Below, in pieces: positions 1 through 8,226 of a stretch of 64,000 bases of DNA. The notes under the pieces were generated by a model that was not told where the DNA came from, ran no database searches, and worked only from the letters and a program-made list of their open reading frames with translations. Position 1 is the stretch's first letter, and every line of letters starts with the position of its first letter. Source of the DNA: Siccirubricoccus soli (GTDB lineage Bacteria; Pseudomonadota; Alphaproteobacteria; Acetobacterales; Acetobacteraceae); assembly GCF_024178315.1 (NCBI RefSeq), contig NZ_JAMZIK010000016.1, positions 51,502 through 115,501 on the forward strand, written 5' to 3'. Position numbers and translations under genes: made by a program.

Positions 1-350
1 CGCGACACAAGGCGCGGGGGATCGAGACCGAGCACCCGGCGGTGTTCCCCGTCGCGCTTCCGGAGTTCCTGATGCGCGCCTACACGGACGAGGGCGACGT
101 CGTGTTCGAGCCCTTCGGCGGCTCGGGCACGACCATCCTCGCCGGCCAGCGCACGGGTCGGCGCGTCCGCGCCATTGAGCTCGCGCCGGCCTATGTCGAC
201 CTGGCGATCGCCCGCTGGCGGATGCTGCACCCAGACCTGCCGGTGACGCTGGCCGAGGACGGACGAGACCACGACACGGTCGCCGCGGCGCGCACGAGCC
301 CTCAGGCAACGCCCGAGCAGGGCGGTAAGGCGCCGGCCGATGCTGCCTGA
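1..350 (+). CDS. Phage DNA methyltransferase, C-terminal part (5' end outside window)
   Basis: This is the last ~115 residues of a beta-type amino-methyltransferase. The open frame runs in from the window edge, so the GTG at 42 is not the true start: upstream codons still match the homologous remnant at 63391-63732. The AdoMet-binding motif FGGSGTT is visible, followed by a run typical of phage adenine/cytosine-N4 methylases (RAIELAPAYVDLAIARW). The catalytic DPPY motif should lie upstream, outside the window. It overlaps the next methyltransferase gene by 11 bases, so the two are probably translationally coupled. The likely role is protection of phage DNA from host restriction. The target base and site cannot be read from the sequence. 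Confidence 0.85.
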   Translation, partial: RHKARGIETEHPAVFPVALPEFLMRAYTDEGDVVFEPFGGSGTTILAGQRTGRRVRAIELAPAYVDLAIARWRMLHPDLPVTLAEDGRDHDTVAAARTSPQATPEQGGKAPADAA

Positions 351-1608
351 TCTCCGCGTCGAGATGATGCCTGTGGCGGCGCTCGCGCCCTACGCCGCGA
401 ACGCCCGGCTCCATCCCACCGAGCAGGTGGCGCAGCTCGCCGCCTCGATCGGGGAGTTCGGCTTCAACGTGCCGGTGCTGGTGGATGACGCCGGCGTGCT
501 GATCGCCGGCCATGGCCGCGTGCTCGCCGCCAAGGCGCTCGGCCTCGATGAGGTGCCGGCGATCCGGCTCGGGCACCTGACCGAGGCGCAGGCGCGGGCG
601 TTCCGGCTGGCGGACAACCAGCTGGCGCTCAACTCCACCTGGGACGAGGGACTGCTCGCCGCCGAGCTGCGCGCGCTGCGCACCGACGAGTTCGACCTCG
701 GGCTGATCGGCTTCGACGGGGCGACGCTCGACCGGCTGCTGGACGAGGCGGCGTCAGACGCCCCGGCCGCACCTGGCGGGGATCCCGACGCTCCGGCGCC
801 AGAGCCGCCCGAGGCTCCCATCACGCAGCCTGGCGATCTGTGGCTGCTCGGCCCGCACCGGCTGCTCTGTGGCGACGCCACCTCCGCTGCGGACGTCGCG
901 CGGCTGCTCGACGGCGCGCGGCCACACCTGATGATCACGGACCCGCCCTACGGTGTGAACTACGATCCCGAGTGGCGGAATGAGGCGGGCGTCTCGGCCA
1001 CGATGCGCACCGGCAAGGTGGCGAACGACGACCGCGCCGACTGGCGCGACGCCTGGGCGCTGTTCCCAGGCGACGTCGCCTATGTCTGGCACGCGGGCGT
1101 GCACGCGCGCACGGTGATCGAGAGCCTCGAGGCGGCGGGCTTCGCGGTGCGGAGCCAGATCGTCTGGGCGAAGTCGCGCTTCGTGCTCGGGCGAGGCGAC
1201 TACCACTGGCAGCACGAGCCCTGCCTCTATGCAGTGCGCAAGGGTGCGACCGGCCACTGGCAAGGCGCGCGCGACCAGGCAACGCTCTGGCCGATCAGCG
1301 CGGGAGGCGACGAGGACGCGGCGACGGTGCACGGCACACAGAAGCCAGTGGAGTGCATGCGGCGGCCTATGCTGAACAACAGCGCTCCGGGCGAAGTCGT
1401 CTACGAGCCGTTCTGCGGCAGCGGCAGCACCATCATCGCCGCGGAGACCATTAGTCGCATCTGCTACGCGATGGAGCTCGACCGCCGCTATGTCGATGTC
1501 GCGGTGCGCCGGTGGCAGGCCTTCACGGGCCGTGCGGCCGTGCTGGCGGGGGAGGAGCGGGTCTTCGACGACATCGCCGCCGCCCGCGGCATGCAGGCGG
1601 CGGCGTGA
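340..1608 (+). CDS. ParB-like nuclease domain / DNA methyltransferase fusion
   Basis: A 422-residue two-domain phage protein. Residues ~5-95 are a ParB/Srx-like domain with the GHGRV signature. A Pro/Ala-rich linker follows (~145-165), then a beta-class amino-methyltransferase with DPPYG near residue 200 and FCGSGST near 357. The order of those motifs defines the beta class of adenine-N6/cytosine-N4 methylases. Such ParB-methylase fusions are common just upstream of terminase genes in alphaproteobacterial prophages. The start overlaps the preceding methylase by 11 bases. An inverted, truncated copy of the same gene pair lies at 63171-63732. Base specificity is unknown. Confidence 0.9.
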   Translation: MLPDLRVEMMPVAALAPYAANARLHPTEQVAQLAASIGEFGFNVPVLVDDAGVLIAGHGRVLAAKALGLDEVPAIRLGHLTEAQARAFRLADNQLALNSTWDEGLLAAELRALRTDEFDLGLIGFDGATLDRLLDEAASDAPAAPGGDPDAPAPEPPEAPITQPGDLWLLGPHRLLCGDATSAADVARLLDGARPHLMITDPPYGVNYDPEWRNEAGVSATMRTGKVANDDRADWRDAWALFPGDVAYVWHAGVHARTVIESLEAAGFAVRSQIVWAKSRFVLGRGDYHWQHEPCLYAVRKGATGHWQGARDQATLWPISAGGDEDAATVHGTQKPVECMRRPMLNNSAPGEVVYEPFCGSGSTIIAAETISRICYAMELDRRYVDVAVRRWQAFTGRAAVLAGEERVFDDIAAARGMQAAA

Positions 1609-1623
1609 TCGGTGCGGCGCGCC

Positions 1624-2478
1624 TCAGGCCGGCAGGTGGTAGACCGTGTAGGACCCCTTCGCGCCCTCCTTGTTCGGGCCGACCTGGCGCACCCGCTCCA
1701 GCACCTGCACCTCGATCCCCTGGCGCTTCTTGAGGCCCGCGAAGAACCCGCGAACCGTGTGCTGCTGCCAGCCGGTCGCCTCGCAGATGTGCGCGATGGT
1801 CGCGCCCTCCTCGCGGCGGAGCATCGCCAGGACCGTCTCCTGCTTCGTCCCCTCGCGCGGCTTGCGCGGCGCGCCGGGCTCGCGCGCGGCGCGGGGCGGC
1901 TTGCCGGCCAGGGCGGCGCGGAGGGTCTCGATGGCGCGGCTGATCGGGTTGTCGGTCGCGTCCTGCGCCGGGCTGGCGTCCCAGGCGGCCAGGACCGCCG
2001 CGGCGGCGTAGCGCAGGCTTGCGCGCGGGGCGGGCGTGGTCGCGCCCTGGGCGGGTTCGGCGTCCTCCGCGGGGCCATCCCGCTCCGTCGCGTCCTCCCC
2101 GCCCGTGGGCGCCGTGTCGGCCACCGGTGCAGCGGCCTCCGCGGCGGCGCGGCGCTCGGCGTTGCGGCGCGCGATGGCCTCGGCGCTCTGCTCGTCCTCC
2201 TCGCGCGCGTCGTCCGTGTTCGGGTCGATGCCGATGGCCCGCAGCCCGTCGTCGGTGATGCGCGCCACGATCCAGGTGCCGTCCTCGTCCTGCCGCCAGC
2301 CCAGCCCGACATGCTCCCGCGGGGCGTTGATCTCGGTCAGCAGGTTGTTCTTGATCAGGCTGCGGAATACCGCGTTGCGGGCGGCGGCCGGCAGGGTCTT
2401 CGGCGCGCGGGCGAGGCCCATCTCGTGCTGCGCGGCGGCGCTGAGGATCACGCGCTGGGTGTCGGAAAGCTTCGTCAT
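1624..2478 (-). CDS. DUF3489 family protein
   Basis: 284 residues on the minus strand. The ATG at 2478 is preceded by a GGAG ribosome site, and the open frame upstream of it looks non-coding. The N-terminal ~75 residues (starting MTKLSDTQRVIL) and a C-terminal winged-helix-like domain (GTKQETVLAMLRREEGATI followed by an HTVRGFF element) match the DUF3489 family. A long acidic, Ala-rich linker separates them. DUF3489 proteins are frequent in alphaproteobacterial prophages and plasmids. The C-terminal fold suggests DNA binding, but no role is established. It converges with the methyltransferase gene (15 bases between stops). Confidence 0.8.
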   Translation of the reverse strand: MTKLSDTQRVILSAAAQHEMGLARAPKTLPAAARNAVFRSLIKNNLLTEINAPREHVGLGWRQDEDGTWIVARITDDGLRAIGIDPNTDDAREEDEQSAEAIARRNAERRAAAEAAAPVADTAPTGGEDATERDGPAEDAEPAQGATTPAPRASLRYAAAAVLAAWDASPAQDATDNPISRAIETLRAALAGKPPRAAREPGAPRKPREGTKQETVLAMLRREEGATIAHICEATGWQQHTVRGFFAGLKKRQGIEVQVLERVRQVGPNKEGAKGSYTVYHLPA

Positions 2479-2576
2479 CGTGGTGGTCTCCGGTGTCGGG
2501 TGCCGACCATCGGCCCCTACTGCCCGGAGCCCCGCCGGCGCGCGCCGGTCGGGGCCGCGGCGGGGTGTGCCGCGCA

Positions 2577-2813
2577 CTACTCGGCGAATTCGCCGCGCTT
2601 GAAGTAGCAATCGGTCACGCTCGCCAGTCGGCTGTTCCAGTGTTCGAGCGTCGCGGCCTTGCCCCAGAGGACGTCCTCGGGGTCCGCGCCGAAGTGGTCT
2701 GCGCTCATCTGCTGAAGCTCGGCGACCATCGCGTCGAAGCGGGCCTTCTGCTGCAGGAAGGCTTCGAGGCTCTTCTGCTGATTGCGGGCGGCGCGGGCTT
2801 CGCGGTCGGTCAT
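2577..2813 (-). CDS. Small hypothetical phage protein
   Basis: 78 residues. The ATG at 2813 has a GGAG site about 6 bases upstream; the longer frame to 2897 is less convincing. The protein is highly charged and probably helical throughout (MTDREARAARNQQKSLEAF), with a C-terminal aromatic stretch. No known family was recognised. It lies upstream of the DUF3489 gene on the same strand and diverges from the terminase genes. The 122-base gap at 2814-2935 should therefore hold divergent promoters. Confidence 0.6.
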   Translation of the reverse strand: MTDREARAARNQQKSLEAFLQQKARFDAMVAELQQMSADHFGADPEDVLWGKAATLEHWNSRLASVTDCYFKRGEFAE

Positions 2814-2935
2814 CTTCGTCTCCGTCTGGCGCGCGGTGCTCCGCGCGTGACAGACCATTCGCGCTGCGGCGGGGGCTGAGCCAAGCGCCATCGGCACGAC
2901 GGCGATTGCTTTCTTCGAGGGGTCTCGATCACATC

Positions 2936-3514
2936 ATGATCGCCACCGCGCAGCCTGGCCGCGTGGCCTCGCAGCGCGAGGTGGCGCGCCGCCTCGGTAT
3001 CTCCCACACGGCGCTGCAGAAGGCGCAGCGCGCAGGCCGCATCGCGCCGGAGGCGGATGGCGCCTGGGACGTGGAGAAGGTCCGGGCGCGGCTCGCTGAC
3101 AGCAGCGATCCCGTCCGGAAGACCGCGAGTCTGGTGCAGCCAGCAGTGGCAGCACCCCGGCCCGCATCGCCGCCGCCTGTCGCCGCGATGCCACCTGCGG
3201 CCGATCCGCTGCCGCGCGCCGCCCAGAACACCTTCCACGATGCGCGCACGGCGAACGAGGTCCTGAAGGCGCAGGAGCGTCGGCTGCGGCTCGACGAACG
3301 AAAGGGCAAGCTGGTCGACAAGGCCCGCGCGCTCCTGCTCGTGCACCGGCTCGCCAAGGAGGAGCGGGACGCCATCCTCGCCTGGCCCGCCCGCGTCGCC
3401 GCAGAGATGGCAGCCGAGCTCGGGCTCGATGCGCACCGGCTGCAGACCATGATGGACACGCGGCTGCGCCAGCACCTCGCTGAGCGGCACGACGTCCGGG
3501 TGAGCGTCGGCTGA
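2936..3514 (+). CDS. Phage terminase small subunit (Nu1-like DNA packaging protein)
   Basis: 192 residues. It opens with a winged-helix/HTH (ASQREVARRLGISHTALQ, residues ~10-30) typical of lambda Nu1-type terminase small subunits. A Pro/Ala linker and a helical C-terminal half (~110-190) rich in charged residues follow and probably mediate oligomerisation and contact with the large subunit. The ATG at 2936 is chosen; the TTG at 2906 is less likely. The stop overlaps the start of the large subunit (ATGA), as expected for co-translated terminase genes. The role is recognition of the packaging site and assembly of the packaging motor. Confidence 0.8.
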   Translation: MIATAQPGRVASQREVARRLGISHTALQKAQRAGRIAPEADGAWDVEKVRARLADSSDPVRKTASLVQPAVAAPRPASPPPVAAMPPAADPLPRAAQNTFHDARTANEVLKAQERRLRLDERKGKLVDKARALLLVHRLAKEERDAILAWPARVAAEMAAELGLDAHRLQTMMDTRLRQHLAERHDVRVSVG

Positions 3515-5484
3515 TGGTCGGGGAGCATCTGCTGGACGAACTCGGCCGCTTCGAGGGCGACGCCGAAATACTGCAGGCGTGGCGTGACGGCATGGCGCCG
3601 GAGCCGGCGCTGCTTGTGTCGGAATGGGCCGACCGGCATCGCCTGCTCGGCAGCCGCGGCTCTGCCGAACCGGGGCCCTGGCGCACCGCGCGCACGCCCT
3701 ACCTCCGCGAGATCATGGACGCGCTGTCGCCGGCGCATCCCGCTCGGCGTGTCGTTTTCATGAAGGGCGCCCAGGTCGGCGGCACCGAGTGCGGCAACAA
3801 CTGGATCGGCTACGTCATCCACCACTCACCGGGGCCGATGCTCGCGGTGCAGCCGACCACGGAACTCGCCAAGCGCTTCTCCGACCAGCGCATCGACCCG
3901 CTGGTCGAGGAGACACCGGCGATCCGGGAGCGAGTCGCGCCGGCCCGCTCGCGAGACAGCGGCAATCGCCAGCTCTCGAAGGAGTTCCCCGGCGGCCAAC
4001 TGGTGATGACCGGCGCCAACAGCGCAGTCGGCCTGCGGTCGATGTCGGCGCGCTTCCTGTTTCTGGACGAGATCGACGCCTATCCCGGCGACGTCGAGGG
4101 CGAGGGCGACCCGATCGCGCTGGCCGAGGCGCGCGCGCGGACCTTCGGCTGGCGGCGCAAGATGCTGCTGGTCAGCACGCCGACCATCGCCGGGCTGTCG
4201 CGGATCGAGCGTGAGTACCTGGCGACAGACCAACGGCGCTACTTCGTGCCCTGTCCGCATTGCGGCCACGGCCAGCATCTCCGATTCGAGCGGCTGGTCT
4301 GGGAGGAGGGTCACCCGGAGACGGCGCGCTACCTCTGCGAGGACTGCGACGCGCCGATCGGCGAGCAGCACAAGGCGGCGATGCTGGCCGCGGGGGAATG
4401 GCGGGCAACCGCCACGGCCACGGACCCGCACGCCGTCGGCTTCCACATCTCGGCGCTCTACTCGCCGCCGGGCTGGATGCCCTGGTCGGAGATCGCCCGG
4501 CTCTGGCTTGCCGCGCAGGGCGACGACCGCGCGATCAAGACCTTTCGCAACACCGTACTCGGGGAGACCTGGCAGGAGGCGGGCGAGGCGCCGGATTGGC
4601 AGCGGCTCTACGACCGCAGGGAGACGTGGCCCGCGGGCAACGTGCCGATGGGCGGGCTGCTGCTGACAGCCGGCGTGGACGTGCAGCGCGACCGCCTCGA
4701 GGCGAGCCTCTGGGCCTGGGGCCAGGACCGCCAGTCCTGGCTGGTGGAGCACCGCGTGCTGGCGGGGAACCCGTTCGAGGCAGCGGTGTGGGAAGAGCTG
4801 CGGCTGCTGCTGGGCGAGACCTGGCGGCACGCGAGCGGGCATCGCCTGCCGGTCGCCATGGCGGCGATCGACAGCGGCGACGGCATGACCACCGCGGAGG
4901 TGTACGCCTTCGTGCGGCGCGCTGGCGCGGGTCGCGCCATTGCGGTGAAGGGCCAGGACGGGCTGCGCGCCGCGATCGGCCAGCCCGCCGCGACGGAGGT
5001 GCGGCGGAACGGCCGCAAGCTCGGCGGCCTGAAGGTCTGGCCCGTGGGATCCTCCTTCCTGAAGGCCGAGACCTATGGCTGGCTGAAGCTCGACCGGCCG
5101 ACGGAGGAGAGCGGGGATCCATTCCCTCCGGGCTATGTGCACCTGCCGGTGCATGCGGCGGGTGAGGAGTTCTGCCGCCAGCTCACCGCCGAGCAGCTGG
5201 TCGCCCGCGCCGGCCGCAACGGCTTCCGCCGGCTGGAGTGGGTGAAGACCCGCGAGAGGAACGAGGCGCTGGACTGCCGGGTCTATGCCCGCGCGGCCGC
5301 GGCGGCGCTTGGCATGGATGGCTGGGGCGACGGGCGCTGGGCGCGCATGGCCGATGCGCTGTCGTTGCCGGCAGCCGAACTTCCCACGGGCGGGAATGTC
5401 GCTCCCCCGTCGCCTTCGCCGGCCGCACCCGACACCCATCGCCCACGCGGCTGGCTCGCGCCGCGCAGCGGCTGGTTGCGCTGA
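3514..5484 (+). CDS. terL: Phage terminase large subunit (GpA family)
   Basis: 656 residues, the usual length of GpA-type packaging ATPase/nucleases. A P-loop region lies near residue 82 (KGAQVGGTE) and the Walker B motif near 180 (FLFLDEIDA). A GpA-type zinc-binding insert (CPHC...CEDC) lies at ~248-275. The C-terminal half carries the nuclease region with acidic residues (AAIDSGDGMTTAEVY at ~450). The enzyme cuts concatemeric phage DNA and pumps it into proheads with ATP hydrolysis. Position directly after the small subunit and before connector and portal follows lambda order. The gene looks intact. Confidence 0.95.
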   Translation: MVGEHLLDELGRFEGDAEILQAWRDGMAPEPALLVSEWADRHRLLGSRGSAEPGPWRTARTPYLREIMDALSPAHPARRVVFMKGAQVGGTECGNNWIGYVIHHSPGPMLAVQPTTELAKRFSDQRIDPLVEETPAIRERVAPARSRDSGNRQLSKEFPGGQLVMTGANSAVGLRSMSARFLFLDEIDAYPGDVEGEGDPIALAEARARTFGWRRKMLLVSTPTIAGLSRIEREYLATDQRRYFVPCPHCGHGQHLRFERLVWEEGHPETARYLCEDCDAPIGEQHKAAMLAAGEWRATATATDPHAVGFHISALYSPPGWMPWSEIARLWLAAQGDDRAIKTFRNTVLGETWQEAGEAPDWQRLYDRRETWPAGNVPMGGLLLTAGVDVQRDRLEASLWAWGQDRQSWLVEHRVLAGNPFEAAVWEELRLLLGETWRHASGHRLPVAMAAIDSGDGMTTAEVYAFVRRAGAGRAIAVKGQDGLRAAIGQPAATEVRRNGRKLGGLKVWPVGSSFLKAETYGWLKLDRPTEESGDPFPPGYVHLPVHAAGEEFCRQLTAEQLVARAGRNGFRRLEWVKTRERNEALDCRVYARAAAAALGMDGWGDGRWARMADALSLPAAELPTGGNVAPPSPSPAAPDTHRPRGWLAPRSGWLR

Positions 5485-5498
5485 TCCTGGAGACCCTG

Positions 5499-5852
5499 AT
5501 GACCGCGATCGTGCCCGTGCGCACCAGTATCGCCGCCGGCCAGGCACTGAGCGGCCCTGTCGCCAGCGTCGGCTATGGCGTCTGCCTGCTGCTGCTGCCC
5601 GCCGCCTGGACCGACGCCCCGCTCACCCTGCAAGGCTCGCTCGACGAGGGCGAGCCTGCAGCCTGGGCGGATCTCTACGACCATCTCGGCAATGAGGTGG
5701 TGCTGGCCGCCGCCGCCGGCCGGGCACTCACCCTGCCGCCCACCCTTCTGCTCGGCTGGCGCTGGCTGCGGATGCGCTCCGGCCTCGCCGCTGCGCCGGT
5801 GAACCAGGTGGCGGAGCGCCTTCTCACCCTCGGCATCCGGCCCCTCGCATGA
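5499..5852 (+). CDS. Hypothetical phage head-region protein
   Basis: 117 residues; the ATG at 5499 follows a weak GGAG-containing leader just after the terminase stop. It has a hydrophobic, Ala/Leu-rich composition (YGVCLLLLPAAW near residue 30) and a C-terminal WRWLRMRSG stretch. No family was recognised. It overlaps the next gene by 4 bases inside the packaging/head operon, so it is probably a virion or morphogenesis protein. Confidence 0.6.
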   Translation: MTAIVPVRTSIAAGQALSGPVASVGYGVCLLLLPAAWTDAPLTLQGSLDEGEPAAWADLYDHLGNEVVLAAAAGRALTLPPTLLLGWRWLRMRSGLAAAPVNQVAERLLTLGIRPLA

Positions 5853-6457
5853 CCGCGCTGTTCCAGCACTACCTGCCGCCGGCGCCGGCGATGCTGCCCC
5901 ACGTCTCGGGGCGCTTCTACGCCTCGCAGCATGCGCGCGCCGTCGGCGGCGCGGTCGCGATGACGGCGAACCGGCTGTACTGCGTCCCCTACGTGCTGGC
6001 GCGTCCCGGGCTGTTCTCGGCCATGGCTGTCAGTGTGACGACGGGCGCGGCCGGACTCCTGCGTATGGCGCTCGCGGCGGACAATGGTGCCGGCCGGCCG
6101 GGAGCGGTGATCGAAGAGCCGGTGGTGGACGCCGACACCGCCGCCACTGGCAATGCACTCTGCCCCTTCGCGCAGCCGCGCTGGATCTCGGCCGGCATCT
6201 GGTGGCTGCTGCTGTGCTTCTCCGGGGCTCCCTCGGTACGCGGTACCAGCACGCAGGCATTCAGCGGCGGGAACACGCTGCTGCTCGGCTCGGCCGCGGC
6301 GGATGGCGGCGCCGGCGGTGGCACGACCGGCAGCGAGAACGGGTTCTTCGCGGCGCTGACGCACCAGGCCGGTGTGCCGATTATGCCGAACCCTCCCACC
6401 GGGCTGTCCTATCTCGTCAACGCGGCGACGCCGCTGCCGACGCTCAGGGCGGCGTGA
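5849..6457 (+). CDS. Hypothetical phage protein
   Basis: 202 residues. The start overlaps the preceding stop and the stop overlaps the next start, so it lies firmly within the head operon. It is rich in small residues, with a central hydrophobic/aromatic segment (WISAGIWWLLLCFSGAP, ~112-128) and a Gly-rich region (~150-165). The pattern resembles beta-rich fibre or accessory head proteins seen near portal genes in GpA-type prophages. No function can be assigned. Confidence 0.55.
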   Translation: MTALFQHYLPPAPAMLPHVSGRFYASQHARAVGGAVAMTANRLYCVPYVLARPGLFSAMAVSVTTGAAGLLRMALAADNGAGRPGAVIEEPVVDADTAATGNALCPFAQPRWISAGIWWLLLCFSGAPSVRGTSTQAFSGGNTLLLGSAAADGGAGGGTTGSENGFFAALTHQAGVPIMPNPPTGLSYLVNAATPLPTLRAA

Positions 6458-6693
6458 TGGATCCGACTGTTCTCGCGTGGGCGCTGGCGCAGCCGCAGGG
6501 GAGCCGCGCCGCGGCGCTGGCGGCCGCCTACACGGGCGGCACGACGCGCGTGAGCTTCGACGGGCGAACGGTGGAGTATCGCAGCCTCGATGAGCTCGGC
6601 CGCGCGCTGGCCGTGCTGCGCGGTGCGGAGATGAGCGCAACGCGCCGTCCCTCCGTGACACTCGCCAGCTTCTCGCGGGAGAGAACCGGGTGA
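6457..6693 (+). CDS. gpW-like head-tail connector protein
   Basis: 78 residues; the ATG at 6457 overlaps the preceding stop. The pattern TRVSFDGRTVEYRSLDELGRA matches the small gpW/head-tail joining family: an N-terminal helix, a beta hairpin (SFDGRTVEY) and a second helix (SLDELGRALAVLRG). In lambda, gpW fills the gap between terminase and portal genes and helps complete the head before tail joining. The position here is identical. Confidence 0.75.
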   Translation: MDPTVLAWALAQPQGSRAAALAAAYTGGTTRVSFDGRTVEYRSLDELGRALAVLRGAEMSATRRPSVTLASFSRERTG

Positions 6694-8177
6694 TCCGACG
6701 CCTCCGCGATGCATGGCAGGTGCTGCGCGGCTATGCCGCGGCGCAGGACCACCGCGCCTCCGCCTGGGCGCCCTCGGGCGGCAGCGCCAATGCCGAGGTC
6801 GGCATGGCTGCGGCCACGGTCGCCCGCCGCGCCCGCGATGCCGTGCGGAACGATCCCTATGCCAGCCGCATCGTTGATCTCTGGACCGGCAATGCGGTCG
6901 GCGCGGGCATCACCACCCGCTGGCCCGGCGACGCGCACGGCCGCGCCTGGCAGCGCTGGGCGGAGAGCAACGCCTGCGACGCCGAGGGACGGCTCGACCT
7001 CTACGGCCTGCAGGCGCTGGTGATGCGGGCTGTGGTCGAGAGCGGCGAGTGCTTCGTGCGCTTCCTGATGACTGCTCCCTCGCAGGCGAACCCGATCGGC
7101 CTGCGCCTGCAGGTGCTGGAGAGCGACCATCTCGACACGGCGCGGAACGGCATGGTCGAGGGCGCGCCGACCATCCAGGGCATCGCGCTTGGCGAGGCCG
7201 GGGAGCCGATCGGCTATTGGCTGCATCGCGTCCATCCCGGCGCCGCCTGGATCCTGCCGGGGGTGACCTGGCAGAGCAGCGAGCGCATCCCGGCGGCGGA
7301 GGTCCTGCACATCTACCGCAAGCGCCGGCCCGGCCAGTTGCGCGACGTGTCATGGCTCGCTCCGGTCCTGCTCCGTCTGCGCGACCTCGGCGACTACGAG
7401 GCCGCCCTCCTGATGAAGGCCAAGATCGAGGCCTGCCTCGCGGCGGTGGTCACCGAGGAGGGCGATGAGGCGCTCACCGGTGCGGCGACCGGCCTGCTCC
7501 GCGACGCCCAGGGTCGGACGGTCGAGAGCTTCGAGCCAGGGATGATCCTGTATCGCCGCGGCATGGGCTCCGTGGAGGTGGTGAACCCCTCCGGCGGCGG
7601 GAGCCATGCCGCCTTCGCCCGCCGCGCGCTGGAGGCCGCCGCGGTCGGCGCTGGCCTCACCTACGACCAGGTCTCGGGCGACCTGACGCAGGCGAACTAC
7701 TCCTCGCTCCGCGCCGGCAAGATCGAGTTCCGCCGGCTCTGTGAGCAGGTGCAGTACGGGATGTTGATCCCGATGCTGGTCCGCCCGATCGCGGACCGCT
7801 TTCACGCCCAGGGCGCGCTGCTCGGGCTGTGGGGCGCGGAGATGCCGGTCGGCGTGTCGCACGTCCCGCCAGCGCACGAGATGATCGACCCGCTGAAGGA
7901 CACCACGGCGCTCATTGCCCAGGTTCGCGCCGGCTTCGTGCCTCAGCCCGAGGCCGCCGGTGCCTTTGGCTACGACTTCCGCGCGGCCGTCGAGATGATC
8001 CGCGAGGCCAATGCGCTACTCGACGAGGCGGGCATCTCGCTCGACACCGATCCGCGCCGTGTCGCGAAGTCCGGCGCCGCCCAGGACGCTGCGCAGATGG
8101 CAGCGGTGGAAATCGCGGCGACAGGGGCGGCAGCTCCGCTGCGGCAGCCGGCCGGGAGCCAGGCGGAGCCTGGCTGA
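6690..8177 (+). CDS. Phage portal protein (lambda GpB family)
   Basis: 495 residues with a GTG start overlapping the gpW-like stop. The family signature is visible: an N-terminal region ending in RNDPYASRIVDLWTGNAVG (~60-85), the central QAEYHIYRKRRPGQ-type motif (here EVLHIYRKRRPGQLRDVSW at ~205-225) and LTYDQVSGDLTQANYSSLR near 330. Portals form the dodecameric ring at one head vertex through which DNA is packaged and the tail is attached. Neighbours (terminase, protease/capsid) agree. It appears complete. Confidence 0.93.
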   Translation: MIRRLRDAWQVLRGYAAAQDHRASAWAPSGGSANAEVGMAAATVARRARDAVRNDPYASRIVDLWTGNAVGAGITTRWPGDAHGRAWQRWAESNACDAEGRLDLYGLQALVMRAVVESGECFVRFLMTAPSQANPIGLRLQVLESDHLDTARNGMVEGAPTIQGIALGEAGEPIGYWLHRVHPGAAWILPGVTWQSSERIPAAEVLHIYRKRRPGQLRDVSWLAPVLLRLRDLGDYEAALLMKAKIEACLAAVVTEEGDEALTGAATGLLRDAQGRTVESFEPGMILYRRGMGSVEVVNPSGGGSHAAFARRALEAAAVGAGLTYDQVSGDLTQANYSSLRAGKIEFRRLCEQVQYGMLIPMLVRPIADRFHAQGALLGLWGAEMPVGVSHVPPAHEMIDPLKDTTALIAQVRAGFVPQPEAAGAFGYDFRAAVEMIREANALLDEAGISLDTDPRRVAKSGAAQDAAQMAAVEIAATGAAAPLRQPAGSQAEPG

Positions 8178-8226
8178 GCGTCCGCAGTCCACAGAACATC
8201 CCGGCCTTTTCCACAGGGATATCCAC